From assembly GCA_964415195.1 (NCBI GenBank), contig CAYPYD010000019.1:1-6203 (forward strand): a stretch of DNA of 6,203 nucleotides, in the 5' to 3' direction. A model generated the notes under the pieces. That model did no database searches. It was given only the letters and a program-made list of their open reading frames with translations, and was not told where the DNA came from. Every line of letters begins with the position of its first letter. Position 1 is the first letter of the stretch. The translations under genes and the position numbers were made by a program. This document shows, piece after piece, positions 1 to 6,203 of this stretch. This DNA comes from WTXA01 sp964415195. GTDB taxonomy: Bacteria > Bacillota > TC1.

Positions 1-80
1 GTAGAAAAACTCATAACCTTGTTTCTAGCCATATTCTTTAAAGCTTGTTTTAAAAAATAACCTATTTGTTTAAGATTCAT
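1..80 (-). CDS. ftsX: Cell-division protein FtsX, N-terminal fragment (cut by window edge)
   Basis: FtsX is the membrane subunit of the FtsEX complex. With FtsE it forms an ABC-transporter-like machine at the division site that activates peptidoglycan hydrolases rather than moving a solute. Only 26 complete codons are in the window, starting MNLKQIGYFLKQALKNMARN and followed by KVMSFS. A short basic, amphipathic cytoplasmic segment ending in a 'N-ar-R-N-x-x-M-S/T' pattern just before the first membrane helix is typical of FtsX. The ATG lies 11 bp inside the end of ftsE, in another frame, and is preceded by a strong GGGAGGA ribosome site. The identification rests on this N-terminus plus position directly after ftsE, the near-universal order. 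The membrane helices and extracellular loop lie outside the window. Confidence 0.9.
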   Translation of the reverse strand, partial: MNLKQIGYFLKQALKNMARNKVMSFS

Positions 81-771
81 AGGTATATCTTCCTCCCTCT
101 TGGTCTCTTGTTATTTGACCTTTTTTGAGTTCTATCACTCTTTTTGCTAATTGGTCAACAATAAATCTATCATGTGTAGCCATAATTATTGTAGTGCCTA
201 CACTGTTAATTTCTTTGAAAATATCCATTATCTCAACTGCTGTACTTGGGTCTACGTTACCTGATGGCTCATCTGCCAAAAGTATTTTTGGAGAATTGAT
301 TATAGCCCTTCCGATGGCAATTCTTTGTTGTTCCCCACCTGAAAGTTGTTGTGGATAATGTTCTTGTCTATGTTGCATACCTACCTTTTTTAAAATCTTA
401 GGCACTCTATCCATAATATCTTTTTTTGCATATCCCAATACTTCCATAGCGTAAGCTATATTTTCATAGGCTGTCCTGTCTTCTAATAGTCTGAAATCTT
501 GGAAGACAACTCCTATGTTTTTTCTTAAGATATTTAATTCCTTTGTTTTTAACAAAGAAATATTCTTGTTTCCAACATACAACTTACCGGATGTTGGTTT
601 TTCTTCTCTAAATAACAATTTCAAAAATGTTGACTTACCAGCACCACTAGCCCCGACAAGAAATACAAATTCTCCTTTATGTATATTAGTTGTAACGTGA
701 TCTAAGCCAATAGTCTTATTTCCGTATACTTTGGTTACATTTTCTAAACGTACAATTGCTGGTTGATTCAT
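70..771 (-). CDS. ftsE: Cell-division ATP-binding protein FtsE
   Basis: FtsE is the cytoplasmic ABC ATPase of FtsEX. ATP hydrolysis is relayed through FtsX to activate cell-wall hydrolases during division; in Gram-positive bacteria the known partners are PcsB- or CwlO-type enzymes. The 233-residue product has every ABC motif in order: Walker A GASGAGKST (40-48), Q-loop in VVFQDFRLL (Gln91), signature LSGGEQQR (143-150), Walker B ILLADEP (163-169, with Asp167 and catalytic Glu168), D-loop SGNVDP, and H-loop His200 in MATHDR. Length matches the family (about 230). The pattern DEP-S-GN-V-D and the C-terminal DQEGGRY are FtsE-like, and adjacent ftsX confirms the assignment over a LolD/MacB-type ATPase. 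The frame stays open to a TTG at 786, but that codon has a weak ribosome site inside the upstream gene. ATG 771 has AAGGGA 6 nt ahead and gives the usual FtsE N-terminus, so it is preferred. Confidence 0.96.
   Translation of the reverse strand: MNQPAIVRLENVTKVYGNKTIGLDHVTTNIHKGEFVFLVGASGAGKSTFLKLLFREEKPTSGKLYVGNKNISLLKTKELNILRKNIGVVFQDFRLLEDRTAYENIAYAMEVLGYAKKDIMDRVPKILKKVGMQHRQEHYPQQLSGGEQQRIAIGRAIINSPKILLADEPSGNVDPSTAVEIMDIFKEINSVGTTIIMATHDRFIVDQLAKRVIELKKGQITRDQEGGRYTYES
91..97 (-). promoter_or_regulatory. Ribosome binding site of ftsX, inside ftsE
   Basis: On the minus strand GGGAGGA stands 10 nt before the ftsX ATG (codon at 80..78). It lies within the last codons of ftsE. Together with the 11-bp gene overlap this suggests that FtsE and FtsX are made by coupled translation, which fits a fixed-ratio complex. 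Confidence 0.7.
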
Positions 772-777
772 TACCTG

Positions 778-783
778 TCCCTT
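778..783 (-). promoter_or_regulatory. Ribosome binding site that decides the ftsE start
   Basis: AAGGGA lies 6 nt (CAGGTA) before the ATG at 771. It sits downstream of the alternative TTG at 786 and would be coding if TTG were the start. This favours ATG as the true ftsE start. The site begins only 4 nt after the stop codon of the upstream transketolase gene. Confidence 0.65.
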
Positions 784-787
784 CAAT

Positions 788-1723
788 CTACTTTCTTTTA
801 ATTACGACATTAACTTTATTAATTATTTCATTTGATGTCAATTTAAATTTCTCTAATAATTCATCTGGTGATCCAGATTCTCCAAATACATCCATAACTC
901 CAACCATTTCCAAAGGAGCCGGATAATTACAACAGAGCACTTCAGAAACTGCAGAGCCAAGTCCGCCATAAATATTATGTTCTTCTACAGTTACAACACA
1001 ATTGGTTTTTTTGACTGAGTTTAATACTGCTTTTTCGTCAAATGGTTTAATAGTTGAAGCATTAATAACTTCTGCATTAATACCATTTTTTGCTAATTCT
1101 TCCGCAGCTTCAAGAGCTTTTGAAACCATTATGCCACAGGCAATAATTGATACATCAGTACCTTCTCTCAAAGTACTGAACTTTCCTATTTCAAACTCAT
1201 AAGAGTCATCATATATTACAGGAACCTTTGATCTGCCTAATCTAACATAAACAGGTCCGTTATACTCCACTATTTTCTTGATTACTTTTTCAGTTTCAAC
1301 TCCATCAGCTGGAACTATAACTGTCATATTCGGTACACTTCTCATTAAGCTTATATCTTCAATAGCAGCATGACTGCCACCATCTTCTCCAACTGTAACA
1401 CCTGAATGTGTAGCTACAATTTTAACATTTAGTTTAGGATATGCAATAGAATTTCGTATTATTTCAAAAGCTCTGCCGGTTGCAAACATAGCAAAAGTAC
1501 TAGCAAAAGGTATCTTACCTGTTGCAGCTATTCCAGCTGCAATCCCCATAAGGTTTTGTTCTGCTATTCCTACATTGACAAAATGATTTGGTTTTACTTT
1601 TTGAAAATCTGCTGTTTTAGTAGATTTTGATAAATCCGCATCTAATACAATAATATTGTCATTAATCATACCTAATTCTTTTAGAGCCTTTCCATAGGCG
1701 TCTCTAGTTGCTATTTGGTCCAT
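788..1723 (-). CDS. Transketolase, C-terminal subunit (pyrimidine-binding and C-terminal domains)
   Basis: This is the second half of a two-subunit transketolase, which moves a two-carbon ketol unit between sugar phosphates in the non-oxidative pentose phosphate pathway using thiamine diphosphate (ThDP). It acts in the cytoplasm with the subunit encoded just upstream. The 311 residues begin with TRDAYGKAL (6-14). The conserved Glu that activates the ThDP pyrimidine ring is Glu55 in GIAEQNL. A second active-site stretch, THSGVTVGEDGGSH (105-118), carries Asp114 and His118. Arg7, the DLSKS loop (30-34) and Arg161 in VRLGR look like the phosphate-binding positions of full-length transketolases. 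The C-terminal domain runs from about 180, with VEEHNIYGGLGSA (246-258). The ATG is preceded by AGGGGGA, whose first bases belong to the stop codon of the upstream gene, so translation is probably coupled. Activity on an unusual sugar phosphate cannot be excluded. Confidence 0.93.
   Translation of the reverse strand: MDQIATRDAYGKALKELGMINDNIIVLDADLSKSTKTADFQKVKPNHFVNVGIAEQNLMGIAAGIAATGKIPFASTFAMFATGRAFEIIRNSIAYPKLNVKIVATHSGVTVGEDGGSHAAIEDISLMRSVPNMTVIVPADGVETEKVIKKIVEYNGPVYVRLGRSKVPVIYDDSYEFEIGKFSTLREGTDVSIIACGIMVSKALEAAEELAKNGINAEVINASTIKPFDEKAVLNSVKKTNCVVTVEEHNIYGGLGSAVSEVLCCNYPAPLEMVGVMDVFGESGSPDELLEKFKLTSNEIINKVNVVIKRK
813..841 (-). promoter_or_regulatory. Candidate internal sigma-A promoter for ftsEX
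   Basis: On the minus strand a perfect -35 box, TTGACA (841..836), is followed after exactly 17 nt by TAAAGT (818..813), a 4-of-6 match to the -10 consensus. Transcription would start near 806 and leave a leader of about 35 nt before the ftsE ATG. The boxes lie inside the last codons of the transketolase C-terminal gene; TTGACA encodes Leu-Thr. AT-rich coding DNA yields chance matches, so the perfect -35 and ideal spacing are suggestive only. Confidence 0.35.
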
Positions 1724-1731
1724 ATTTCCCC

Positions 1732-2541
1732 CTACTTCAATTCTTCCAACGCTAGTTCAACTTGTTCCTGACTTGGTGCTGAACCATGCCATTCTGCTCT
1801 ATCTTCCATAAAGGATACACCTTTACCTTTGATTGTTTTTGCTAATATTAGAGTAGGTCTCCCCTTGACTGTCCTGGCCTCTTCTAATGCATTGACAATT
1901 TCTTCTATATTATGTCCATCAATGCTAATAACATGAAATCCGAAGGCATGCCATTTATTTGCCAATGAGCCTAAGCACATAACTTCTGAACATTTTCCAT
2001 CTATTTGTAATCCGTTATTGTCTAATATTGCGACAAGATTATCCAGGTCATAATGTGCTGCAGCCATAGCCGCTTCCCATATTATACCCTCTTGGCATTC
2101 TCCATCACCTAGTAAAGCATACACCCTATTTGACTTATTGTACAATTTAAAACTTAAAGCCATTCCTACTGCTGCAGAGAATCCTTGTCCTAATGAACCT
2201 GTAGACATTTCAACCCCAGGAACCTTTCTCATATCCGGATGCCCCTGTAGTATACTGCCAGTTTTTCTTAATGTTTTTAAAATATCCGTATCAAAGTAAC
2301 CCTTTAAAGCCAAAACGCTATATAGCAATGGTGCCGCATGACCCTTGGATAAAATAAATCTATCCCTATCTTCCCAATCTGGTTTAGAAGGATCTAGCTT
2401 CATTTCCTTGTAATATAGAGCTGCAATTATATCGGCTCCTGACAATGATCCTCCAGGATGACCTGACTTGGCTTCACCTAGCATTTTGATTATTTCTCGT
2501 CTTATCTCTTTTGCTTTTTCTTTAATTAATTTATTTTCCAT
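1732..2541 (-). CDS. Transketolase, N-terminal subunit (ThDP pyrophosphate-binding domain)
   Basis: This is the first half of the split transketolase; it binds the diphosphate of ThDP and the divalent metal. Its 269 residues hold the family motifs in order: SGHPGGSLS (26-34, His28), SKGHAAP (65-71, His68), QGHPD (99-103), GSLGQG (115-120), and the ThDP motif running from GDGE (145-148) to NN (175-176). The last substrate-side loop is KGKGVSFMED to WHG (238-253, His252). The two subunits total 580 residues, compared with about 660 for one-chain enzymes, the usual size for split clostridial and archaeal forms. The GHPGG and SKGHAAP motifs separate it from pyruvate dehydrogenase E1-alpha, and the missing pyrimidine domain separates it from DXP synthase. 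The ATG has GGGAG 4 nt upstream. It is the first gene after the promoter at 2581-2609 and probably heads an operon that continues through the C-terminal subunit into ftsEX. Confidence 0.94.
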   Translation of the reverse strand: MENKLIKEKAKEIRREIIKMLGEAKSGHPGGSLSGADIIAALYYKEMKLDPSKPDWEDRDRFILSKGHAAPLLYSVLALKGYFDTDILKTLRKTGSILQGHPDMRKVPGVEMSTGSLGQGFSAAVGMALSFKLYNKSNRVYALLGDGECQEGIIWEAAMAAAHYDLDNLVAILDNNGLQIDGKCSEVMCLGSLANKWHAFGFHVISIDGHNIEEIVNALEEARTVKGRPTLILAKTIKGKGVSFMEDRAEWHGSAPSQEQVELALEELK

Positions 2542-2573
2542 GTATCTCCCAACCTAATTGTGTATAAAATCCC

Positions 2574-2592
2574 TTTTAGTATTATACCAAAA
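2574..2592 (-). repeat. Near-palindrome over the -10 box, possible operator
   Basis: On the minus strand TTTTGGTAT and ATACTAAAA flank a single central A. The arms are inverted copies with one mismatch in nine, which would be a G-U pair in RNA. The dyad covers the whole -10 box and reaches the predicted transcription start, a position where a bound repressor would block initiation. A shorter perfect palindrome, GATTAATC (2607..2600), overlaps the -35 box. Such AT-rich dyads arise easily by chance, and no known operator consensus is recognised. Confidence 0.35.
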
Positions 2593-2609
2593 GTATTTAG
2601 ATTAATCAA
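2581..2609 (-). promoter_or_regulatory. Sigma-A promoter of the transketolase-ftsEX operon
   Basis: On the minus strand TTGATT (-35, 2609..2604) is followed after 17 nt by a perfect TATAAT (-10, 2586..2581). The predicted start is near 2574, giving a leader of about 33 nt that ends in the ribosome site GGGAG before the transketolase ATG at 2541. It lies in the only real intergenic gap of the window, 7 bp past the stop codon of the TPR gene. The match is strong for a housekeeping promoter, but it is a sequence match and not a mapped start. Confidence 0.72.
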
Positions 2610-2616
2610 ACTCCTA

Positions 2617-5600
2617 CTATTCCAGTTCCTTATAGACAATTTGAAGTCTATCAATTAATTCTGGATCACCATGCTTTGAGTATTTTTCTATCAACCCTCT
2701 CAATAGTTCCTGATATTTGTCGATATTCTTAATTTCCTTGTATAGCAATGCTAATTCAAAGCCAATAGTAATTTTATTTGCATTGCTTCCACTAGTGTTG
2801 ATTATAGGGATTATTCTCTCTTCTATTTCTTGTATCAGTTTTTTTATGTTTCCCCCAAATATAGATTTTTCTTTCTTAATAAGTTTTATTTTTTCTAATA
2901 CGGCTTCAAACAATTCACCAGATATATCGTTATCAACTATTTCCTTAAATTCTTTTAAGGCTTTCCTTTTTTCTCCCAATGAAATTAATGCCTTACCATA
3001 GTATAGCTTACCAATGTACATTTCATCATTTAAATTCAAAAGTTCAGCAAGAATCTTTTTAGCAATTCTAAATTCACTTCTTTTAACAAACTCTTTGCCA
3101 TAAAGAAGCAAGCCTTGTTGGTAGCAATCTCTTACAGAATCTTCTTGCTTACCAATAAAGTAACTTTTAAATTGTGCACAACTGCTTTCTAAGTCAACAA
3201 TACTATGTTCTTTGAGGTTGATTTCCAATATCCTTAAGTAATGATATGCTGATTCAATCTTATAATCAGCTTTTTCAACATCTCCAAAATATTTAATTAT
3301 TTTCTTTCTTAAAAGCAATTCTTCAGCCAACTTACCAGACAATTGCAATTTATCTGCAGCAAGAGATAAAGATTCAAAAATATTTAGCTTAGAATCCTTA
3401 GAGAGTTTATTAAAATTATCTAGTGCCCTGTTAAGGACATCCATATATAGTGGCATATCCTTGTTAGTCAGTTCTGCCATCACTTTTGAACAGCCATTAA
3501 TAGTAGTTTCAATCATTTTATTGTCTTTATTGGTCCCAAAGTCACTAATGATGTCCTTATAAACCTTATAGCCCTGCTCTTTGTCAATATCATAGAGAAG
3601 GCATCCTTTGGTCAAGGAAGTTTCTAATCGAGCTAGCTCTACTGTCTCCAAGTCAAGAATTTTATCTAAATATTCAATAGCTTTACGATTTCTCTTTAAG
3701 CTAGATATTAAAACGCTTAAATTCTTATAGATTTTAATTTTGTCTTCAGTGGTAATTTCTTTGTCTTCCATCTTTTGTAGATATTCTTCATATCCGCCGA
3801 TAGCTATATCAATATTGCCAAGTTTTTCATTGCACTTTGCTAGCAACAGTTCTCTGGCAGCATCAATATCAGAATCAAGTTTCCCCTCAATTTCCATTAT
3901 TAATACTCTTGCTGCAAAATACTCACCTTTTTTATATAGTATTTCTCCTTGTTTAATTATAGTTTCTTGTAATATACTTTCAAGTTTCTTATAATTATTT
4001 GGTCCATATTCATCAATTAATTTCTTATAACTTTCAATTGCACCATCATCATCACTAATACTAAACTTATAGTCGGCAATTTCTTTTAATGCAAGAGCTG
4101 TTCTTATACGAACAGCAGCATTTGTATTATCAGAGTATTTATCAATTATTCTATTTAGTTGTATACTACCCTTAACTTTAGCTTCTGTGTTCATATATTG
4201 TTCTTTGGCTATTTCAAGCATATCAAGAAGATCTAATTCAACATCCTCGTTTTTTTCATTTTTGTATTTATCGTAGCTGCTTTCTACTAATTCAAGAGCA
4301 TCACCAATACGATAGTTATTTATGTATGCTTTAACTAAAATAGCGTTCATTCTCACTTGTAATGGTTTAAAGTCATCTAATTCTCTTCTGTCTTTTAATA
4401 TGCCTTCTAGAGTTGCAACTATTTCTTTGTCATTCTCACCTAAACTATTAACTATCTCCAATTTTAATAAGAGAAGTTTAACTCGTGCTTTTATATCATA
4501 ATCTTCTTCAACCTCAATATTGTAGGTCAATCCTTTTTCAATTAAATCAATGCTTTTGCTTAAATTATTCAGAGATTTTTCTAATTCTGCTATTTCGCAA
4601 ATGATTTCCAGAATGACACTTCGATTTTCCTTAATGAACTCATTCTTATGATTTTCCAAAATAATATAATATTCTTTTGAACTTTCTCTAATATTACCAA
4701 TTTTTTTCATAGCTCTTGCTTTAAAGAGAGAAACTAAGAGCAAAGCTCTTCTACCAATTAGATTCTGTGGTTTCCCAAGGATTTCCTTCATTCTATTAAA
4801 AACTTTTATAGTGTCAAGATATTGATTGTCCTTCATTAAAGCCATAGCTGTCAACATTTCGTTATACAAGGCGATTTTTGAAAAGCCTCCTGGCTTTACA
4901 ATGAAGTGAGACCCAACTTCACCTTTATTTAATTTAAAAATATTTCTAAGAAAATCTTTTTCCTCACCCTCACCTTTTAAAGATTGTAGGGCTTTATCAT
5001 GATTACCTATTTCATTATAGGCTAATGCAAGACAAAGGGCTACTGTTGGTGCATCTGAACTACTTAATAATGTTAGTTTCTCTTCAATACAAAGATTAAT
5101 AATTTCATTGAAATCCCCTGCAAAGTATAGCAGTTCTATCTCTTTTCTTAAAAAATCGCTACTTACGTTTTTCAATTCTCCGTTAATGTTCTCTAAATCA
5201 GAAAACCTTCTATATGTTTTTGCAGCTGATTTGAAATCACCGTCTTTTTGGTAAGAAATCGCTAGTTTTTCATACACCAAAGGTAAATACCTATTATCAA
5301 TTATCACATCGTTCGAATTCAAGATTGCTTCAAGTATTTCTTGTACAATTTTGTTTGGAGCTTTACACTCCAAATATTTGACCCATTCATAAATATTATT
5401 AAATTGACCATTATCTCCATTTATTAAGTTCTTTGTTAATTCAGGGAGATGGTCGTAATCACCTTCCATAATAGACTTTTCAATGTTTTCCTTTATCGTT
5501 AGTGGTCTAGCTTTGAATTTTTCCAGACTTAAATCTAACGATTTACTAGGAATTTTATACTTTAATAATTTTTCAAGTTCATTTTTCTTTTCCTTGTAAA

Positions 5601-6174
5601 CATTGTCTAGATTTTTATAAAGATTTCCTTTTGTATTTTTTACTCCAAGTTTTTCTTCAAGGATGTCTCCCCAATAAAGATCGATATAGTTTTTTATACC
5701 AAATAGATTTCCATAATAAAAAGGATTTTCAACATTCTCAACACCTACAACATTTATAGCCTTATGACTTTCAAGCTTAGGTACATGTACGCCCACATTT
5801 AAATTCTTCAAATTCTCCAAATAGTAATAATACAATTCAGGATTATTTAGTAAAATATGGTTTTTCTCCTTTGTTGAACTTTTTTCAATGATTATTCTGA
5901 TATTAGTAAGATCATTATTATTTACTTGAATGAATAAATAGACAGCCTCTTCAATCAGTTGATGATCAACTTTAAGAAAGACTGTCTCAATGTTATAAAA
6001 TGGACATAATTTTTCTAAATCATACCCACTTTCATTTATTATATAGCTTTTTGATTTCAAATTTGGAATTATTTTAAATAGGTTAGTTCCTTCCAAGGAG
6101 AAATCCTGACCAAGAAAGAAAACTATGTCACGACCTTCCGCAAATTTCAGTTCTTCATTACCTGTTATTCTCAT
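2617..6174 (-). CDS. Large cytoplasmic TPR-repeat protein with unrecognised alpha/beta N-terminal domain
   Basis: The 1185-residue protein was not matched to a named family. No signal peptide or membrane helix is visible, so it should be cytoplasmic. Residues 1-180 alternate short hydrophobic strands (DIVFFLG 16-22, SYIINE 43-48, ETVFLKV 63-69, AVYLFIQV 77-84, NIRIIIEK 91-98, NVGVHVP 126-132, INVVGVEN 140-147) with helices, suggesting a Rossmann-like domain, and end in an aromatic YYGNLFG to YWGDILEEKLG segment. A charged linker follows (about 185-290). The remainder is helical, with degenerate 34-residue TPR-like hairpins. The clearest are near 297-328, 374-404, 474-509, 606-639, 686-725, 734-767, 772-802, 811-843, 1052-1083 and 1133-1170, often showing a 'G-[ND]-hydrophobic-x-x-A' turn (GDFKSA, GNHDKA, GNIDIA, GEKRKA). 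TPR arrays bind proteins or peptides; the partner is unknown. No Walker motif or protease signature was seen. ATG 6174 has GGGGGGA 6 nt ahead; the in-frame ATG at 6189 is less likely. Confidence 0.85.
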   Translation of the reverse strand: MRITGNEELKFAEGRDIVFFLGQDFSLEGTNLFKIIPNLKSKSYIINESGYDLEKLCPFYNIETVFLKVDHQLIEEAVYLFIQVNNNDLTNIRIIIEKSSTKEKNHILLNNPELYYYYLENLKNLNVGVHVPKLESHKAINVVGVENVENPFYYGNLFGIKNYIDLYWGDILEEKLGVKNTKGNLYKNLDNVYKEKKNELEKLLKYKIPSKSLDLSLEKFKARPLTIKENIEKSIMEGDYDHLPELTKNLINGDNGQFNNIYEWVKYLECKAPNKIVQEILEAILNSNDVIIDNRYLPLVYEKLAISYQKDGDFKSAAKTYRRFSDLENINGELKNVSSDFLRKEIELLYFAGDFNEIINLCIEEKLTLLSSSDAPTVALCLALAYNEIGNHDKALQSLKGEGEEKDFLRNIFKLNKGEVGSHFIVKPGGFSKIALYNEMLTAMALMKDNQYLDTIKVFNRMKEILGKPQNLIGRRALLLVSLFKARAMKKIGNIRESSKEYYIILENHKNEFIKENRSVILEIICEIAELEKSLNNLSKSIDLIEKGLTYNIEVEEDYDIKARVKLLLLKLEIVNSLGENDKEIVATLEGILKDRRELDDFKPLQVRMNAILVKAYINNYRIGDALELVESSYDKYKNEKNEDVELDLLDMLEIAKEQYMNTEAKVKGSIQLNRIIDKYSDNTNAAVRIRTALALKEIADYKFSISDDDGAIESYKKLIDEYGPNNYKKLESILQETIIKQGEILYKKGEYFAARVLIMEIEGKLDSDIDAARELLLAKCNEKLGNIDIAIGGYEEYLQKMEDKEITTEDKIKIYKNLSVLISSLKRNRKAIEYLDKILDLETVELARLETSLTKGCLLYDIDKEQGYKVYKDIISDFGTNKDNKMIETTINGCSKVMAELTNKDMPLYMDVLNRALDNFNKLSKDSKLNIFESLSLAADKLQLSGKLAEELLLRKKIIKYFGDVEKADYKIESAYHYLRILEINLKEHSIVDLESSCAQFKSYFIGKQEDSVRDCYQQGLLLYGKEFVKRSEFRIAKKILAELLNLNDEMYIGKLYYGKALISLGEKRKALKEFKEIVDNDISGELFEAVLEKIKLIKKEKSIFGGNIKKLIQEIEERIIPIINTSGSNANKITIGFELALLYKEIKNIDKYQELLRGLIEKYSKHGDPELIDRLQIVYKELE

Positions 6175-6180
6175 TATTAT

Positions 6181-6187
6181 TCCCCCC
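6181..6187 (-). promoter_or_regulatory. Ribosome binding site that decides the TPR-gene start
   Basis: GGGGGGA stands 6 nt (ATAATA) before the ATG at 6174. The same G-run style is used for the transketolase C-terminal gene (AGGGGGA). An in-frame ATG at 6189 overlaps the start of this G-run. It has its own weaker AAGGG about 8 nt upstream and would add only MGGII. The 6174 start is preferred but not certain. Confidence 0.6.
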
Positions 6188-6203
6188 ATAAAGAAAGCCC
6201 TTA

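Noticed and set aside
125..358. Plus-strand open frame of 77 codons, antisense to ftsE
   Set aside because: It lies fully inside ftsE, has no convincing ribosome site and its composition is that of a mirror of the FtsE motifs.
515..700. Plus-strand open frame of 61 codons, antisense to ftsE
   Set aside because: Shadow of the Walker A region of ftsE; no independent signal.
70..786. FtsE starting at TTG 786 (238 residues)
   Set aside because: The upstream ribosome site is poor, while AAGGGA sits 6 nt before ATG 771. The 233-residue form matches usual FtsE length.
1002..1202. Plus-strand open frame of 66 codons, antisense to the transketolase C-terminal gene
   Set aside because: Shadow of a well-conserved gene, with no promoter or ribosome site of its own.
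1724..1731. Transketolase split as a frameshift or nonsense mutation of one gene
   Set aside because: The junction has a proper stop, ribosome site and ATG, the break falls exactly at the domain boundary, and split transketolases are a known normal form.
2542..2616. Intrinsic terminator after the TPR gene
   Set aside because: The only dyad is AT-rich, overlaps the promoter -10 box and is not followed by a T-run, so it is better read as promoter or operator sequence.
2717..3001. Plus-strand open frame of 94 codons with a hydrophobic, membrane-like product
   Set aside because: Its hydrophobic look comes from reading Lys/Glu/Asn-rich codons of the TPR gene on the opposite strand; no start signal supports it.
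3740..3994. Plus-strand open frame of 84 codons, Ser/Ile-rich
   Set aside because: Antisense shadow of the TPR gene with the expected biased composition.
2617..6174. TPR protein as a STAND-type or other defence ATPase
   Set aside because: No Walker A (GxxxxGK[ST]), Walker B or known effector motif was found in the protein, and the neighbours are housekeeping genes.
2617..6189. TPR protein starting at ATG 6189 (1190 residues)
   Set aside because: The extra five residues (MGGII) are encoded by what looks like the ribosome site of ATG 6174. Kept as an alternative because AAGGG also lies about 8 nt before 6189.

Overview
The window is AT-rich (about one third G+C by eye) and tightly packed. It reads as chromosomal DNA of a low-GC, Gram-positive anaerobe, most likely in the Clostridia/Tissierellia part of the Bacillota. 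The reasons are the strong G-rich Shine-Dalgarno sites, consensus-like sigma-A promoters, a two-subunit (split) transketolase, and proteins rich in Lys, Glu, Ile and Asn. The species cannot be named from the sequence. Every real gene lies on the minus strand, so the transcribed order runs from right to left.

In transcription order: (1) a gene of about 3.56 kb (6174 to 2617) for a cytoplasmic protein of 1185 residues. It has an unrecognised alpha/beta N-terminal domain followed by a long array of degenerate TPR-like helical hairpins. (2) A 75-bp gap (2616 to 2542) with a good sigma-A promoter, TTGATT-17-TATAAT, and a near-palindrome over its -10 box. (3) The split transketolase: the N-terminal thiamine-diphosphate-binding subunit (2541 to 1732), then, 8 bp later, the C-terminal subunit (1723 to 788). 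(4) ftsE (771 to 70), the ATPase of the FtsEX cell-division complex. (5) The first 26 codons of ftsX (80 to the left edge), overlapping the end of ftsE by 11 bp.

The two transketolase genes and ftsE-ftsX are packed like one operon, with gaps of 8 bp and 16 bp and then an 11-bp overlap, and no terminator is visible between them. A pentose-phosphate enzyme would then share a transcript with the machine that switches on septal peptidoglycan hydrolases. A second promoter-like sequence (TTGACA-17-TAAAGT) inside the end of the second transketolase gene could also drive ftsEX alone. The TPR gene lies just upstream on the same strand, and its stop codon is only 7 bp from the -35 box of the operon promoter, so read-through from it is possible.

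No tRNA, rRNA, CRISPR array, mobile element or defence-system signature was seen. The least explained element is the large TPR protein. The only stretch without a gene, apart from a few bases at the right edge, is the 75-bp promoter region.
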